A DNA stretch of 64,000 nucleotides. Origin: an uncultured Lacticaseibacillus sp. (GTDB lineage: Bacteria > Bacillota > Bacilli > Lactobacillales > Lactobacillaceae). Positions 35,576-44,220 of the stretch are shown here, piece after piece. The notes below the pieces were generated by a model. That model did not search any database. It saw only the letters and a list, made by a program, of their open reading frames with translations, and had not been told where the DNA came from. Each line of letters opens with the position of its first letter. Position 1 is the first letter of the stretch. The stretch spans positions 1 to 64,000 of the forward strand of contig CAKRNG010000010.1 in NCBI GenBank assembly GCA_934370925.1. The letters run 5' to 3'. Both the position numbers and the translations under genes were made by a program.

Positions 35576-37545
35576 CATCGGTGGGCGACGATGTGGTAGT
35601 AGATGCTTGCTGTTGTCTTATACAAGAAGATGTAGATAATCCCGAAGCCAGTTAAGGTTGCCGCGATGATGCCTGCGTACATCTGCCAGTTTGTGATGCC
35701 GAACAGGACTAGAATTCGTTGCACGAACGGGGCCGCGACCATGGTGTGGCACGCCGCCACGACGAGGGGGACGTAGAAGAGGGTCAACAACTGGCTGTTG
35801 ATGGTTTGCTTGACCTCCTTGTGACTTAGACCGACTTGTTGCAGGATTTCATATCGTTTTGCGTCTGCTAGGCCTTCTGAAACTTGTTTGTAGTAGAGAA
35901 TTAAGGCTGTTGCAATCAGGAAGAGGAAGCCTAGAAGGATGCCCATGAAGAGGAATGCTCCCATGAGGCTCATTAACTCAGCTCGGGAGTCAGCCATTGA
36001 GTTCACACCCACGATATCGCTGTGTTTCTGTAGATCACGGTAGAGTGCGACCTGGTTTTTGTCCGTACCCGTGACATTGACGGTGACCGTTGTGGTGGCG
36101 GTTAGCAGATTTTTCAAGTTCGACGCTGTGGCGGTCTTTTGTAACAGATGCTTGTATGCCGTGTGGTTGGCGAACACCAACAACGTGTACTTATTGGTGT
36201 CCTGGCTTGCCACGTTCTTTAGTGGCTTCGCGGGTGCTTGAATATTAAGCGTTGTGCCCGCAATTGTCAGATTTGTTGGTGCTTTTTTGGCTGTGTCCCA
36301 AAAGAGTATCTTGTTTGCGGAGAGCTTGAGGTTCATGTTGTAGACCGCGTTGTAATCAGTCAGGGTCATTGGAACGACCAAGCGAACATTATCGTTGGCC
36401 CCCGTTAAGCCACTCTCGTCACTAGTTTTAAACCACCGCATTTGGTGATTATTTTGCCAGGTCAACGTGAGGGCGGGGTAGGTACGGAGGGCACTGCTTG
36501 AGTTAATACGGACGTGATGCTTCGTGGCGAATTTTTTGAATGTTGCGGCGTTTGCTTTTTTGTCGATTTCAGTGATGTAACTAAAATCGCCAGTGTGGGT
36601 CGCTGCGACAATCTGATCCACACCCAAATATAGTGTGACGGTTGTGGCGATGGTTACGAGCGTCATGGTGACGAGAACGGCGATCGATGCGAGGCCCGCA
36701 CCATTTTGACGCATACGGTGAATCATATTCGCAACGTTAATGAAGTGCTTCGGCTGGTAATAGTAGTGTTTATGGGCGCGCAGGCGTTTGTAGATGAAAA
36801 CGGCGCCCGCCGTGAAGAGGGCATACGTTCCGATGATGACGAGAATGACCGCGATGAAGAAGAGCCCAACCGCCGTGATGGGGCTTTTAATCGTGATAGC
36901 AATCCCATAACCAACACCGATTGCGAGGATGCCGATGAGGAGCACGAGCCAGTTCGTCCGTGGCTGTTTTTCCCCCGCGCTCACTGCCTGCAACATTGCG
37001 AGTGGCTGGTGCCGGTAAATCCAGATGGTGTCGATGAGAATGAGGCTGATGAAAATGACAACCATGATGAGTAGCGCTAAACCGATAGCAGTAGGACTTG
37101 TCCCGAACGCAACATTTTGGGGAATTGCCAGGATGCGGCGCAGGGCGAGGTAGCCGACACGGGCGAATGCCGCACCGAAGACGGCACCCACAATGGCAAT
37201 TACGCTCAGACAAAGCAGGAGTTCCGCGACGACCATGCGTAAGAGTTCCTTCTTCCCGAACCCAATGATGTTGTATAGGGCAAGCTGGCGGGTCCGCTGC
37301 TTGAGGAGGAAGCTGTTGGCATACCAAGCAAAAATCACGGTGAAGATGGCCATGATGATGGCACCGAGCTGGAATAACGTTGTTGCGGTTGCGGCACCAA
37401 ACTGACTGAAGAGTTCTGGCGCGCTGACCATGGCCGAAATCATGATGACGTTCATGATGGTGAGCGCGGTACAAGCTAAGATGAAGGGGGCGAAGATACG
37501 AAGATGGGCGCGCACATTGGTTGTGGCGAGGCGGAGGTAAAACAT
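35575..37545 (-). CDS. BceB-like ABC transporter permease
   Basis: This 656-residue membrane protein has the BceB layout: about ten membrane segments, FtsX-type domains at both ends, and a large extracellular domain (about 310-505) between TM7 and TM8. These proteins sense and remove peptide antibiotics such as bacitracin, and signal to their kinase. The ATG overlaps the ATPase stop (TAATG) and follows GGAGGCGGACTA. The ligand is unknown. Confidence 0.9.
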   Translation of the reverse strand: MFYLRLATTNVRAHLRIFAPFILACTALTIMNVIMISAMVSAPELFSQFGAATATTLFQLGAIIMAIFTVIFAWYANSFLLKQRTRQLALYNIIGFGKKELLRMVVAELLLCLSVIAIVGAVFGAAFARVGYLALRRILAIPQNVAFGTSPTAIGLALLIMVVIFISLILIDTIWIYRHQPLAMLQAVSAGEKQPRTNWLVLLIGILAIGVGYGIAITIKSPITAVGLFFIAVILVIIGTYALFTAGAVFIYKRLRAHKHYYYQPKHFINVANMIHRMRQNGAGLASIAVLVTMTLVTIATTVTLYLGVDQIVAATHTGDFSYITEIDKKANAATFKKFATKHHVRINSSSALRTYPALTLTWQNNHQMRWFKTSDESGLTGANDNVRLVVPMTLTDYNAVYNMNLKLSANKILFWDTAKKAPTNLTIAGTTLNIQAPAKPLKNVASQDTNKYTLLVFANHTAYKHLLQKTATASNLKNLLTATTTVTVNVTGTDKNQVALYRDLQKHSDIVGVNSMADSRAELMSLMGAFLFMGILLGFLFLIATALILYYKQVSEGLADAKRYEILQQVGLSHKEVKQTINSQLLTLFYVPLVVAACHTMVAAPFVQRILVLFGITNWQMYAGIIAATLTGFGIIYIFLYKTTASIYYHIVAHR

Positions 37546-38309
37546 TAGTCCGCCTCCTTCGTTAACATGGCTGTCATGGTGGTGCTAATCTGCGTTAATA
37601 GTTGGTCGTTGGTTAGGTCACCGCGGTAAAGCTGGTGGAATAGTTGTCCGTCACGAATGAACAGAACACGTTGCGCATGACTGGCAGCAACGGCTGAATG
37701 GGTGACCATCAGGATTGTCTGCCCATCCGCATTCAACTTGCCGAAGAGACTTAAAACGGCATCGGCAGTCTTGGAATCAAGGGCGCCGGTGGGCTCATCT
37801 GCCAATAAGAGTTCGGGGTTGGTGATCAGCGCCCGCGCCGCCGCAACGCGCTGTTGCTGGCCCCCTGAAAGTTCGTAAGGGTACTTCGAAAGTTTGTCGG
37901 CCAAGTCCAACTTGGGGGCTAAGACGGCAAGCCGGGCCTCCATTTCCGCTAGCGGTAACTTACTGAGTACCAGTGGCAACAGGATATTGTCCTTCACGTT
38001 GAAAGTATCGAGCAAGTTGAAGTTCTGGAACACGAAACCGAGGTGCTCGCGCCGGAACTTCGCCGACTGACTCTCCGTAATTTGCGCCAAATGTTGGCCG
38101 TTCAGCACAATGTCGCCACTGCTAGGTTTATCGAGCGCCGCAATGAGGTTGAGTAACGTGCTCTTCCCCGAGCCCGATTCACCCATGATCGCGACATATT
38201 CCCCGGCGTCCACCGCCAAGTTAATGCCGCGCAGTGCGTGGATGGCGTTCAGTCCCAGCCGTGTGTGGTAAGTTTTGGTAACATTCGTGAGTTCTAAAAG
38301 TGCTGTCAT
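37545..38309 (-). CDS. BceA-like ABC transporter ATPase
   Basis: This 254-residue ATPase (from ATG 38309) has Walker A GESGSGKS (43-50), the signature LSGGQQQRVAAARA and Walker B LLLADEPTGALD. The start is set by TGGAGGAACTATC; the frame extends 54 nt upstream without a better site. It is translated with the permease (1-nt overlap). The BceR-type operator and a minus-strand -10 box TAGAAT lie in the 157-bp gap before it. Confidence 0.93.
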   Translation of the reverse strand: MTALLELTNVTKTYHTRLGLNAIHALRGINLAVDAGEYVAIMGESGSGKSTLLNLIAALDKPSSGDIVLNGQHLAQITESQSAKFRREHLGFVFQNFNLLDTFNVKDNILLPLVLSKLPLAEMEARLAVLAPKLDLADKLSKYPYELSGGQQQRVAAARALITNPELLLADEPTGALDSKTADAVLSLFGKLNADGQTILMVTHSAVAASHAQRVLFIRDGQLFHQLYRGDLTNDQLLTQISTTMTAMLTKEAD

Positions 38310-38434
38310 GATAGTTCCTCCAGTTTGGGCAAGTGTATCGGAAAGCATTAGATAGGTGCGCAAGCTGTGCCTTCCTTTAATTCTATGCTATCTCCCATCA
38401 AGACGAATGCCCACTTACAAAAAGGGGTGTCGTC

Positions 38435-38450
38435 TTACATTTATGTAAGG
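38435..38450 (-). promoter_or_regulatory. BceR-type operator before the ABC transporter genes
   Basis: CTTACATTTATGTAAG is a perfect palindrome that matches the published BceR box TNACA-N4-TGTAA. It is about 125 bp before the ATPase start, right after the kinase gene. A further half site (CTTACA) is at 38415-38420. The likely reading is that the phosphorylated regulator binds here to switch on the transporter. Confidence 0.7.
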
Positions 38451-38466
38451 TGACGCCGAAAAATGG

Positions 38467-39474
38467 TTATTCAGTGTGCCAAGTTGTCTGGGGAAAGTGA
38501 ATGGCGGCTTGGGTGCCTTCACCAACCGTGGAGGTGATGGTGATGTGTAGCCCCATTTTGTCTGCCACCGTCTGGCTCATGTACAAGCCGAGCCCCGTGG
38601 CCTTTGCGTTCGCGTGACCATTGTAGCCGGAAAATCCACGGTCAAATAGTCGGGGAAGATCTTGCGGCAAGATACCGATGCCGGTGTCCGCAATCACTAA
38701 CGCACCGCCCGCAAAGTAAATGTGGACGTTGCCACTGGGAGTGTACTTAGCGGCGTTGGTGAGAAGTTGCTCCAGAATGAAACCGAGCCAATGCTGATCC
38801 GTGACGACTTGGGGAAGCGGGTCAACCTGAACGGCTAAGTCCTTGCCGATGAACAGGTGGGCCAGTTCACGCACCGTTTTTTTCACCAAGGGCGTGAGCG
38901 CAGTGTTGGTCAGGATGAGGTCATCACTAACATTGTTAAGTCGCACAAAGGCCAGCATCATTTGAATGTAGCGCTCAACTTTGCGGACTTCAAGGCGAGC
39001 GCCGGCTTGATTAATCGGCGTCATTTGGAGCAAAAGGTCGAGGGCTGCAAGCGGTGTCTTCATTTGGTGACTCCAGGTGGCGAAGTGTTCATTTAATGCC
39101 TGTGAATCTGCAGTCAATGTGTTTTGCGTTGCGTTTAAGCGCGCTAATTGTGCGGCGAGAAGGTCCCGGTATAATTGCACGCGGGCATCCGTGGTTTCTG
39201 GAAGGTGCGTCAGTAAATCCGCACTTAATTGTGTCGGCAGTTGGCGTAGTACGCGCAGCTCACGTAGCCAGTGTGTGACATCCAGACTAATTGCGACTAG
39301 TAGAAGGGGGAGTAACGCCAAACTGATATCTAAAATGACGGTGGTCGAAACGTTGTCTAGAAAAAGAATGAGCGCGATGAGCCCAGCAGCGAGGATGAGC
39401 GCACAAAGCAATCCAAGTCGTGCCCGTAGATACGCAAGGAGGTCGTGAGCGGTGGTGTGTTTAGGCATCCGCAC
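38467..39474 (-). CDS. Intramembrane-sensing histidine kinase (BceS-like)
   Basis: This 335-residue kinase has two membrane segments (about 19-39 and 46-64) joined by only a few residues, so it has no outside sensor domain. The phosphoacceptor box is SHQMKTPLAALD (H136), the BceS form, and the ATP domain has TNAAKYTPSG and ATGLGLYM. Such kinases depend on the BceB permease as sensor. It overlaps the regulator end by 14 nt. The start is ATG 39474 or 39468. Confidence 0.92.
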   Translation of the reverse strand: MRMPKHTTAHDLLAYLRARLGLLCALILAAGLIALILFLDNVSTTVILDISLALLPLLLVAISLDVTHWLRELRVLRQLPTQLSADLLTHLPETTDARVQLYRDLLAAQLARLNATQNTLTADSQALNEHFATWSHQMKTPLAALDLLLQMTPINQAGARLEVRKVERYIQMMLAFVRLNNVSDDLILTNTALTPLVKKTVRELAHLFIGKDLAVQVDPLPQVVTDQHWLGFILEQLLTNAAKYTPSGNVHIYFAGGALVIADTGIGILPQDLPRLFDRGFSGYNGHANAKATGLGLYMSQTVADKMGLHITITSTVGEGTQAAIHFPQTTWHTE

Positions 39475-40147
39475 GCACCGCTAGTCGGTAGCCGACGCCC
39501 TTAACGGTTTGGATATGTTGGTCAAGGCCAATTTCTGACACTTTCTGCCGTAAACGGGTAATCGTGACGGCAAGGGTGTTCTTATCGATGAATTCATCGC
39601 TTTCCCACAGGCGGGACATGATGTCCTGGCGCGAAATGGTGGTATCGGGCTGGCTGAACAATAGTCGCAGAATTCGGGTTTCATTCGGGGAAAGGTCAAC
39701 AGATTGGCCGTTGCATTTCACGCGGTTATCAAGTGCGCTAAGTGTGTATGCCCCCGCGATGCATTCTTCCGGATTCGCTTGATACGTGTAAGTGCGCCGC
39801 ATGAGTCCCTGGATTTTTGCCAGTAAAACGGGGAGTTCAATGGGTTTCGCTAGGAAATCGTCAGCCCCCATGTTCATCGCCATGACGAGGTTCATGGCGT
39901 CGCTGGCGCTGGTTAGGAACAAGACGGGCACGCGTGATTCGCGACGGATGACTTCCAGCCAGTGAAAGCCGTTGAAGAAGGGGAGCTTGATGTCCATGAT
40001 AACGAGGTCTGGATTAGCAGCCAATACTTGTGCGGCGACGTCTTTGAAGTCGGTTAGGTGACTTGCGGAATAGCCCCACTGGTTGAGGTACTGGGTGACG
40101 GTGGTGGCGATGACGGTGTCGTCTTCTACCATTAATATCGTTTGCAT
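39461..40147 (-). CDS. OmpR-family response regulator (BceR-like)
   Basis: This 228-residue protein starts at ATG 40147 (MQTILMVEDD), set by TGGAGGCCAAAAC. The phosphoacceptor is D52 (VIMDIKLP), and the winged-helix part ends VKGVGYRLAVRADA. It is the first gene of the kinase-regulator pair. The open frame upstream runs into repeat C4 and is not coding. It should act on the operator at 38435-38450. Confidence 0.93.
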   Translation of the reverse strand: MQTILMVEDDTVIATTVTQYLNQWGYSASHLTDFKDVAAQVLAANPDLVIMDIKLPFFNGFHWLEVIRRESRVPVLFLTSASDAMNLVMAMNMGADDFLAKPIELPVLLAKIQGLMRRTYTYQANPEECIAGAYTLSALDNRVKCNGQSVDLSPNETRILRLLFSQPDTTISRQDIMSRLWESDEFIDKNTLAVTITRLRQKVSEIGLDQHIQTVKGVGYRLAVRADA

Positions 40148-40228
40148 GTTTTGGCCTCCATAGTCGCGATGATTGCCTATAGCATACCATCGCGTCGCGG
40201 GTGAGTCACGAAGGTAGCGGTGGCGGTG

Positions 40229-40341
40229 GGGCGGTTGAGGGGAAACGTTTGGCTCCAGTTTGGGTGTGTCTTCAGTGGTGGGGCACGGCTCCATAACTTC
40301 AGCACACCCAAACCTCCGCCAAACGTTTCCCCGCAACAGCT
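40229..40341 (+). repeat. Repeat family C, copy C4 (short form, intact ends)
   Basis: The ends GCGGTTGAGGGGAAACGTTTGG and CCAAACGTTTCCCCGCAACAGC (shown to 20 bases of overlap) are inverted repeats. The interior has GTGGTGGGGCACGG and two CACACCC blocks. It lacks segment D and any A insertion. B3 follows after 30 bp. Confidence 0.88.
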
Positions 40342-40371
40342 TACATCTCCTGCTAATTGTCATTTTGTTTG

Positions 40372-40539
40372 AATGAAAAGATGTTGACGCAACGTCGCTG
40401 GCGCTCCTTGCGTTGCATTCATTTGCTGGTTGGTAACTTTGAAACTCGAGTGTGCGATATCAATAAAGCAAACAACAGTGCGCAAACCCACCCTCGATAA
40501 GGCATTCGCGCCCAGCCGCGAATGCCCTGCCTGAAAAAT
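40372..40539 (+). repeat. Repeat family B, copy B3 (full length)
   Basis: The left hairpin is GACGCAACGTCGCTGGCGCT with CCTTGCGTT; the right hairpin is GGCATTCGCG and CGCGAATGCC (40501-40525). The middle shows CTCGAG and is the least conserved part. It ends about 100 bp before the mltG -10 box. Confidence 0.88.
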
Positions 40540-40638
40540 CCCCGCCGGAAGTGTTACGAAAAGAAGACAAATAGACGATTTGATTTGTTTTGCATTAAAG
40601 CTAAACTGTCCGTGCTAGTCTTTTAAGCATGTATTCGC

Positions 40639-40644
40639 TATAAT
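40639..40644 (+). promoter_or_regulatory. Probable -10 box for mltG
   Basis: A perfect TATAAT lies 31 bp before the mltG start; no good -35 box is seen at the right distance. Confidence 0.4.
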
Positions 40645-40675
40645 GTTAGGGATATGACGCAATGGGGGTCTAACG

Positions 40676-41818
40676 GTGGCAGAAAAAAATCAAGATGCAA
40701 ACGGACAAGATAAGCGGTCCGTACGTGCTCTCCAAAGCGCGGTTGCGAACCGGATTGTTTGGTGGGTTGTCGGCATCATTTTAACTTTAGTTGTCGTTGT
40801 CACGTTTATGGGTTATCGCTACGTGAAGTCCGCAATGGGCCCAGTAGACGCTGATTCAAATACGCAGGTGACGGTTAAAATTCCGATTGGCTCAACCAAT
40901 AAGGAAATCGGCGCGATTCTTGCGGAGAAGAAGGTCATCAAGAGTGCGATGGTCTTTAACTACTACATCAAAGCGCACAACCTGACTGGCTTCCAGGCTG
41001 GGGAATACACCCTGAAGCCATCCATGGATTTGGCAACGGTTATTGACCGGATGCAGACAGATCCGGGTGCGAAACCAGTGGCACAGGTGCTGGTGCGTGA
41101 AGGGGTCACGATTTCTGACATCGCGGCAACGATGAAGAAGTACACGAAGAAGGATCCGAACCTCACGAAGGCGTCCTTCATGAAGGCGATTAAGAGCAAG
41201 AAGTTGTTTAACAAACTGCTCAAGGAATACCCTAAGCTGCTGACGTCTGCGTCGAAGGCTAAGGATGTTCGTTACCGCCTCGAAGGGTACTTGTTCCCTG
41301 CAACGTACGACGTTTCTAAGAATATGAGTGCCGAAGATTTGGTTGCCATGATGGTTGAGAAGACGGATACGACTTTGACGCCATACTACAAGCAGATTGA
41401 AACCAAGGACATGAGCGTTCAGGAAGTCATGACGCTGGCTTCTCTGGTCGAACGTGAAGGGGTTACGGCGAAGAGTCGTCGCATGATTTCAGGCGTCTTC
41501 TTTAACCGTATCGATGCGGGGATGCCATTCCAGTCCGATATTTCGGTTATGTACGCGCTGAACACGCACAAGACGCACCTGACGAACAAGGATGTTCAGG
41601 TTGACTCGCCTTATAACTTGTACAAGAATACGGGTTATGGACCAGGGCCGTTCAACCAGCCAAGTCTGCAGTCGATTCAAGCAATTTTGAACCCAGCTGA
41701 ACGGGACAAGAACTACCTGTACTTCGTGGCCAACCTGAAGACAGGGGAAATTCTTTACGCCCAGACATTAGCCGGACACAATGCGAATATTGCGAAGATC
41801 GGTGACGATAACGAGTAG
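40676..41818 (+). CDS. mltG: Endolytic murein transglycosylase MltG
   Basis: MltG cuts nascent peptidoglycan at the membrane and sets strand length. The protein (380 aa) has a cytoplasmic start, one membrane segment (about 27-47), a LysM-like part and the YceG catalytic domain with [10 protein letters not shown] (catalytic E259). The start is GTG at 40676 with a weak GGGGG upstream. It lies 14 nt before udk, in one operon. Confidence 0.94.
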   Translation: MAEKNQDANGQDKRSVRALQSAVANRIVWWVVGIILTLVVVVTFMGYRYVKSAMGPVDADSNTQVTVKIPIGSTNKEIGAILAEKKVIKSAMVFNYYIKAHNLTGFQAGEYTLKPSMDLATVIDRMQTDPGAKPVAQVLVREGVTISDIAATMKKYTKKDPNLTKASFMKAIKSKKLFNKLLKEYPKLLTSASKAKDVRYRLEGYLFPATYDVSKNMSAEDLVAMMVEKTDTTLTPYYKQIETKDMSVQEVMTLASLVEREGVTAKSRRMISGVFFNRIDAGMPFQSDISVMYALNTHKTHLTNKDVQVDSPYNLYKNTGYGPGPFNQPSLQSIQAILNPAERDKNYLYFVANLKTGEILYAQTLAGHNANIAKIGDDNE

Positions 41819-41832
41819 AAAAGGAAACGACT

Positions 41833-42474
41833 GTGACAGAATTACAGAAACCAATTGTGATTGGAATCACGGGTGGCTCTGCTTCAGGTAAAACCGCCGT
41901 GGCGCATGCAATTTTTGAACACTTCTCCAAGAATAGTTCAATCATGCTGCTGGAACAGGATTCCTACTACAAGGCAAGCACTTTGCCATTCGAACAACGT
42001 AAACTCATTAACTACGATCACCCGCTGGCGTTCGATACGCCACTTCTGATTGAAAGCCTCAAGAAGCTACTCGCACGCGAGCCCATCGAGAAGCCCATTT
42101 ACGACTACACGATTCACAACCGGCGTCAGGAAACTGAACACGTTGAACCCAAGGATGTGATTATCCTTGAAGGAATTCTGATTCTGGCCGATGAGGAGTT
42201 GCGGAATTTAATGGACATTAAGGTGTTCGTGGATACGGATGATGACATCCGCGTGTTGCGACGCATTCAACGTGACATGGTCGAACGTGGCCGTTCACTT
42301 GAAAACATCATTGCGCAGTACCAGGACACTGTGAAGCCGATGTACCACGAATTCATCGAACCAACGAAACGGTACGCAGATTTGATTGTGCCGGAAGGTG
42401 GCGAGAACCAGGTTGCCATTGATTTGCTGGTGACGAAGATTCAGTCAATTCTGAATGACCGTGGACTCGTTTAG
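41833..42474 (+). CDS. udk: Uridine kinase
   Basis: This 213-residue pyrimidine-salvage kinase phosphorylates uridine and cytidine. The P-loop is [14 protein letters not shown] (about 11-24), and the family motifs DSYYK and FDTPLL are present. The start is GTG 41833 after AAAGGAAACGACT. The mltG-udk-greA order is common in Firmicutes. Confidence 0.95.
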   Translation: MTELQKPIVIGITGGSASGKTAVAHAIFEHFSKNSSIMLLEQDSYYKASTLPFEQRKLINYDHPLAFDTPLLIESLKKLLAREPIEKPIYDYTIHNRRQETEHVEPKDVIILEGILILADEELRNLMDIKVFVDTDDDIRVLRRIQRDMVERGRSLENIIAQYQDTVKPMYHEFIEPTKRYADLIVPEGGENQVAIDLLVTKIQSILNDRGLV

Positions 42475-42518
42475 ACTTTTAAGTTGGACGCCGTATGCAA
42501 TGTTGCGTTAAGCATAAG

Positions 42519-42557
42519 AGAACGTCACGCATGCCAGTTAATCATGCGTGACGTTCT
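42519..42557 (+). terminator. Hairpin between udk and greA (terminator or attenuator)
   Basis: The perfect arms AGAACGTCACGCATG and CATGCGTGACGTTCT are followed by a weak T-tract (ATCATTTAAC), so partial read-through into greA is likely. Confidence 0.6.
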
Positions 42558-42586
42558 ATCATTTAACTCTGAAGGGATAGATAAAT

Positions 42587-43060
42587 ATGGCAGATAAGAC
42601 ATACCCAATGACCGCTGAAGGTAAAGTAAAGCTGGAACAAGAACTCGAGGACATGAAGCTCGTTAAGCGGCCACAAGTAATTGAGCGCATCAAGATTGCA
42701 CGTTCTTTCGGGGACCTGTCCGAAAATTCTGAATACGAAAGTGCAAAGGACGAACAGTCTGCACTTGAAAGCCGTATCGTGCAGATTGAAACGATGTTGC
42801 GCTATGCAGAAATCATCGACAGCAACGCAATTGCACCCGATGAAATTGCCGTTGGTCGGACCGTTACCTTCCTTGAAGATGGCGAAGATGACCCAGAATC
42901 TTACCAGATTGTGGGCGCTGCAGAAGCAGATCCTTTGTCAGGTAAGATTAGTAACGAATCCCCAATTGCCGTTGCGCTGATTGGCAAGCACATGGGCGAT
43001 AAGGTTTCCATCCAGACCCCAGGTGGTACGATGGACGTCAAGATTACTGAAGTTAAGTAG
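42587..43060 (+). CDS. greA: Transcription elongation factor GreA
   Basis: It rescues backtracked RNA polymerase by stimulating transcript cleavage. The protein (157 aa, normal) has the N-terminal coiled coil with the acidic tip ([17 protein letters not shown], about 42-58) and the C-terminal FKBP-like domain ([10 protein letters not shown]). The ATG follows GAAGGGATAGATAA. A strong terminator follows. Confidence 0.96.
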   Translation: MADKTYPMTAEGKVKLEQELEDMKLVKRPQVIERIKIARSFGDLSENSEYESAKDEQSALESRIVQIETMLRYAEIIDSNAIAPDEIAVGRTVTFLEDGEDDPESYQIVGAAEADPLSGKISNESPIAVALIGKHMGDKVSIQTPGGTMDVKITEVK

Positions 43061-43078
43061 GCACTTTTGATTCAGAGA

Positions 43079-43125
43079 AGGCAGTGGTACCGCAGAAGAT
43101 GCGGTGGTACTGCCTTTTTGTTTTG
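43079..43125 (+). terminator. Terminator of greA
   Basis: The arms GGCAGTGGTACCGCA and TGCGGTGGTACTGCC are followed by TTTTTGTTTT. Confidence 0.93.
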
Positions 43126-43298
43126 CGGATTTATGATAAACCAAACACGTGCAACCGTTATAGCTAGTCGCGCCCCTCCAAAAAAAATCCTTAATATACA
43201 GGGGCTACCATTCTTTTGGCACAGCTTCAAAATTACTTGCCCCCGAACGCGTTCGACAGTGTAAACTGAAGTCATCAGTAAATATGACATAAGGGGAA

Positions 43299-44120
43299 TT
43301 GGCTTTGATTAAACATATTTTTGCGGACATGGACGGGACGTTGCTTGACGAGAATGGGGAGGTGACACCCGCGACAGTTGCGGCGATTAAACAGACGGGG
43401 CTGCCCGTGACGTTGGTGTCAGCACGCGCACCGTTAGAGATGGCGCCCGCGATTCAAGCACTTGAATTGACGGAACCGCAAATTGCGTTCAATGGCGGGT
43501 TGATTTACCAGCGAACGGCAACGGGCTGGCGGTACATTAGTGAACGGCCCATTGTGAAGTCGGTTGCGCGTACCGTGATTGATGCGCTTGCGGTGCACTT
43601 TCCTGCACTCAGCGTCAGTTATTATGACCGCACGAACTGGTACGCGCCAAAGGGTGACCAGGGGACGGCTTTCGAAGCGCACCTGACCAACCAATCGCTG
43701 ACCGTGACGGCGACGGATGAAGTTTTTGCGCGCGCAGATAGTGCCATTTTCAAAATCATGATGATTACGTTCGACGCGGCGGAAATGGTTGCGGTTAGTC
43801 AGTATCTGCGGGCGTTACAGTTGCCTGGTATCAGCATTCAGCAGTCTGGCGCGGCATATTTGGAAATCACGAGCGATGAGGCCAAGAAGTCACGCGGGAT
43901 TGATTACATCTTGGAACGGGAACACCTGGAAAAGGCGGACACCGCGGGATTCGGGGATGGCCATAATGATTTGCCGATGTTCGACCGGGTCGGTACCGCA
44001 ATTGTGATGGGTAACGCACTGGATGAAATTAAGCGCGTTGCCACGCACGTCACGCGGGCGAATACGGACGATGGCATCGCGTACGCATTGACGCATTACC
44101 AGGAGTTTTTGGCGCGGTGA
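43299..44120 (+). CDS. Cof-type HAD phosphatase
   Basis: This 273-residue protein has motif I FADMDGTLLDE (about 8-18), a C2-type cap, and the acid motif GFGDGHNDLPMF (about 223-234). These enzymes act on sugar phosphates or flavin precursors; the substrate is unknown. The start is TTG at 43299 or the next TTG at 43305, which is better spaced from AAGGGGAA (43291-43298). Confidence 0.88.
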   Translation: MALIKHIFADMDGTLLDENGEVTPATVAAIKQTGLPVTLVSARAPLEMAPAIQALELTEPQIAFNGGLIYQRTATGWRYISERPIVKSVARTVIDALAVHFPALSVSYYDRTNWYAPKGDQGTAFEAHLTNQSLTVTATDEVFARADSAIFKIMMITFDAAEMVAVSQYLRALQLPGISIQQSGAAYLEITSDEAKKSRGIDYILEREHLEKADTAGFGDGHNDLPMFDRVGTAIVMGNALDEIKRVATHVTRANTDDGIAYALTHYQEFLAR

Positions 44121-44220
44121 TGTTATTGCTAACTGCCATCGTTGCGGCATGTCAAAAGTAAAAAGGGTAGACAGACTAGTGACCGACAAATGGCCATTAG
44201 AAATTGTGAGGGACGATATA

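Noticed and set aside
43079-43125. GTGGTACCGC resembling a T-box motif
   Set aside because: It is one arm of the symmetric greA terminator; no leader or synthetase gene is attached.
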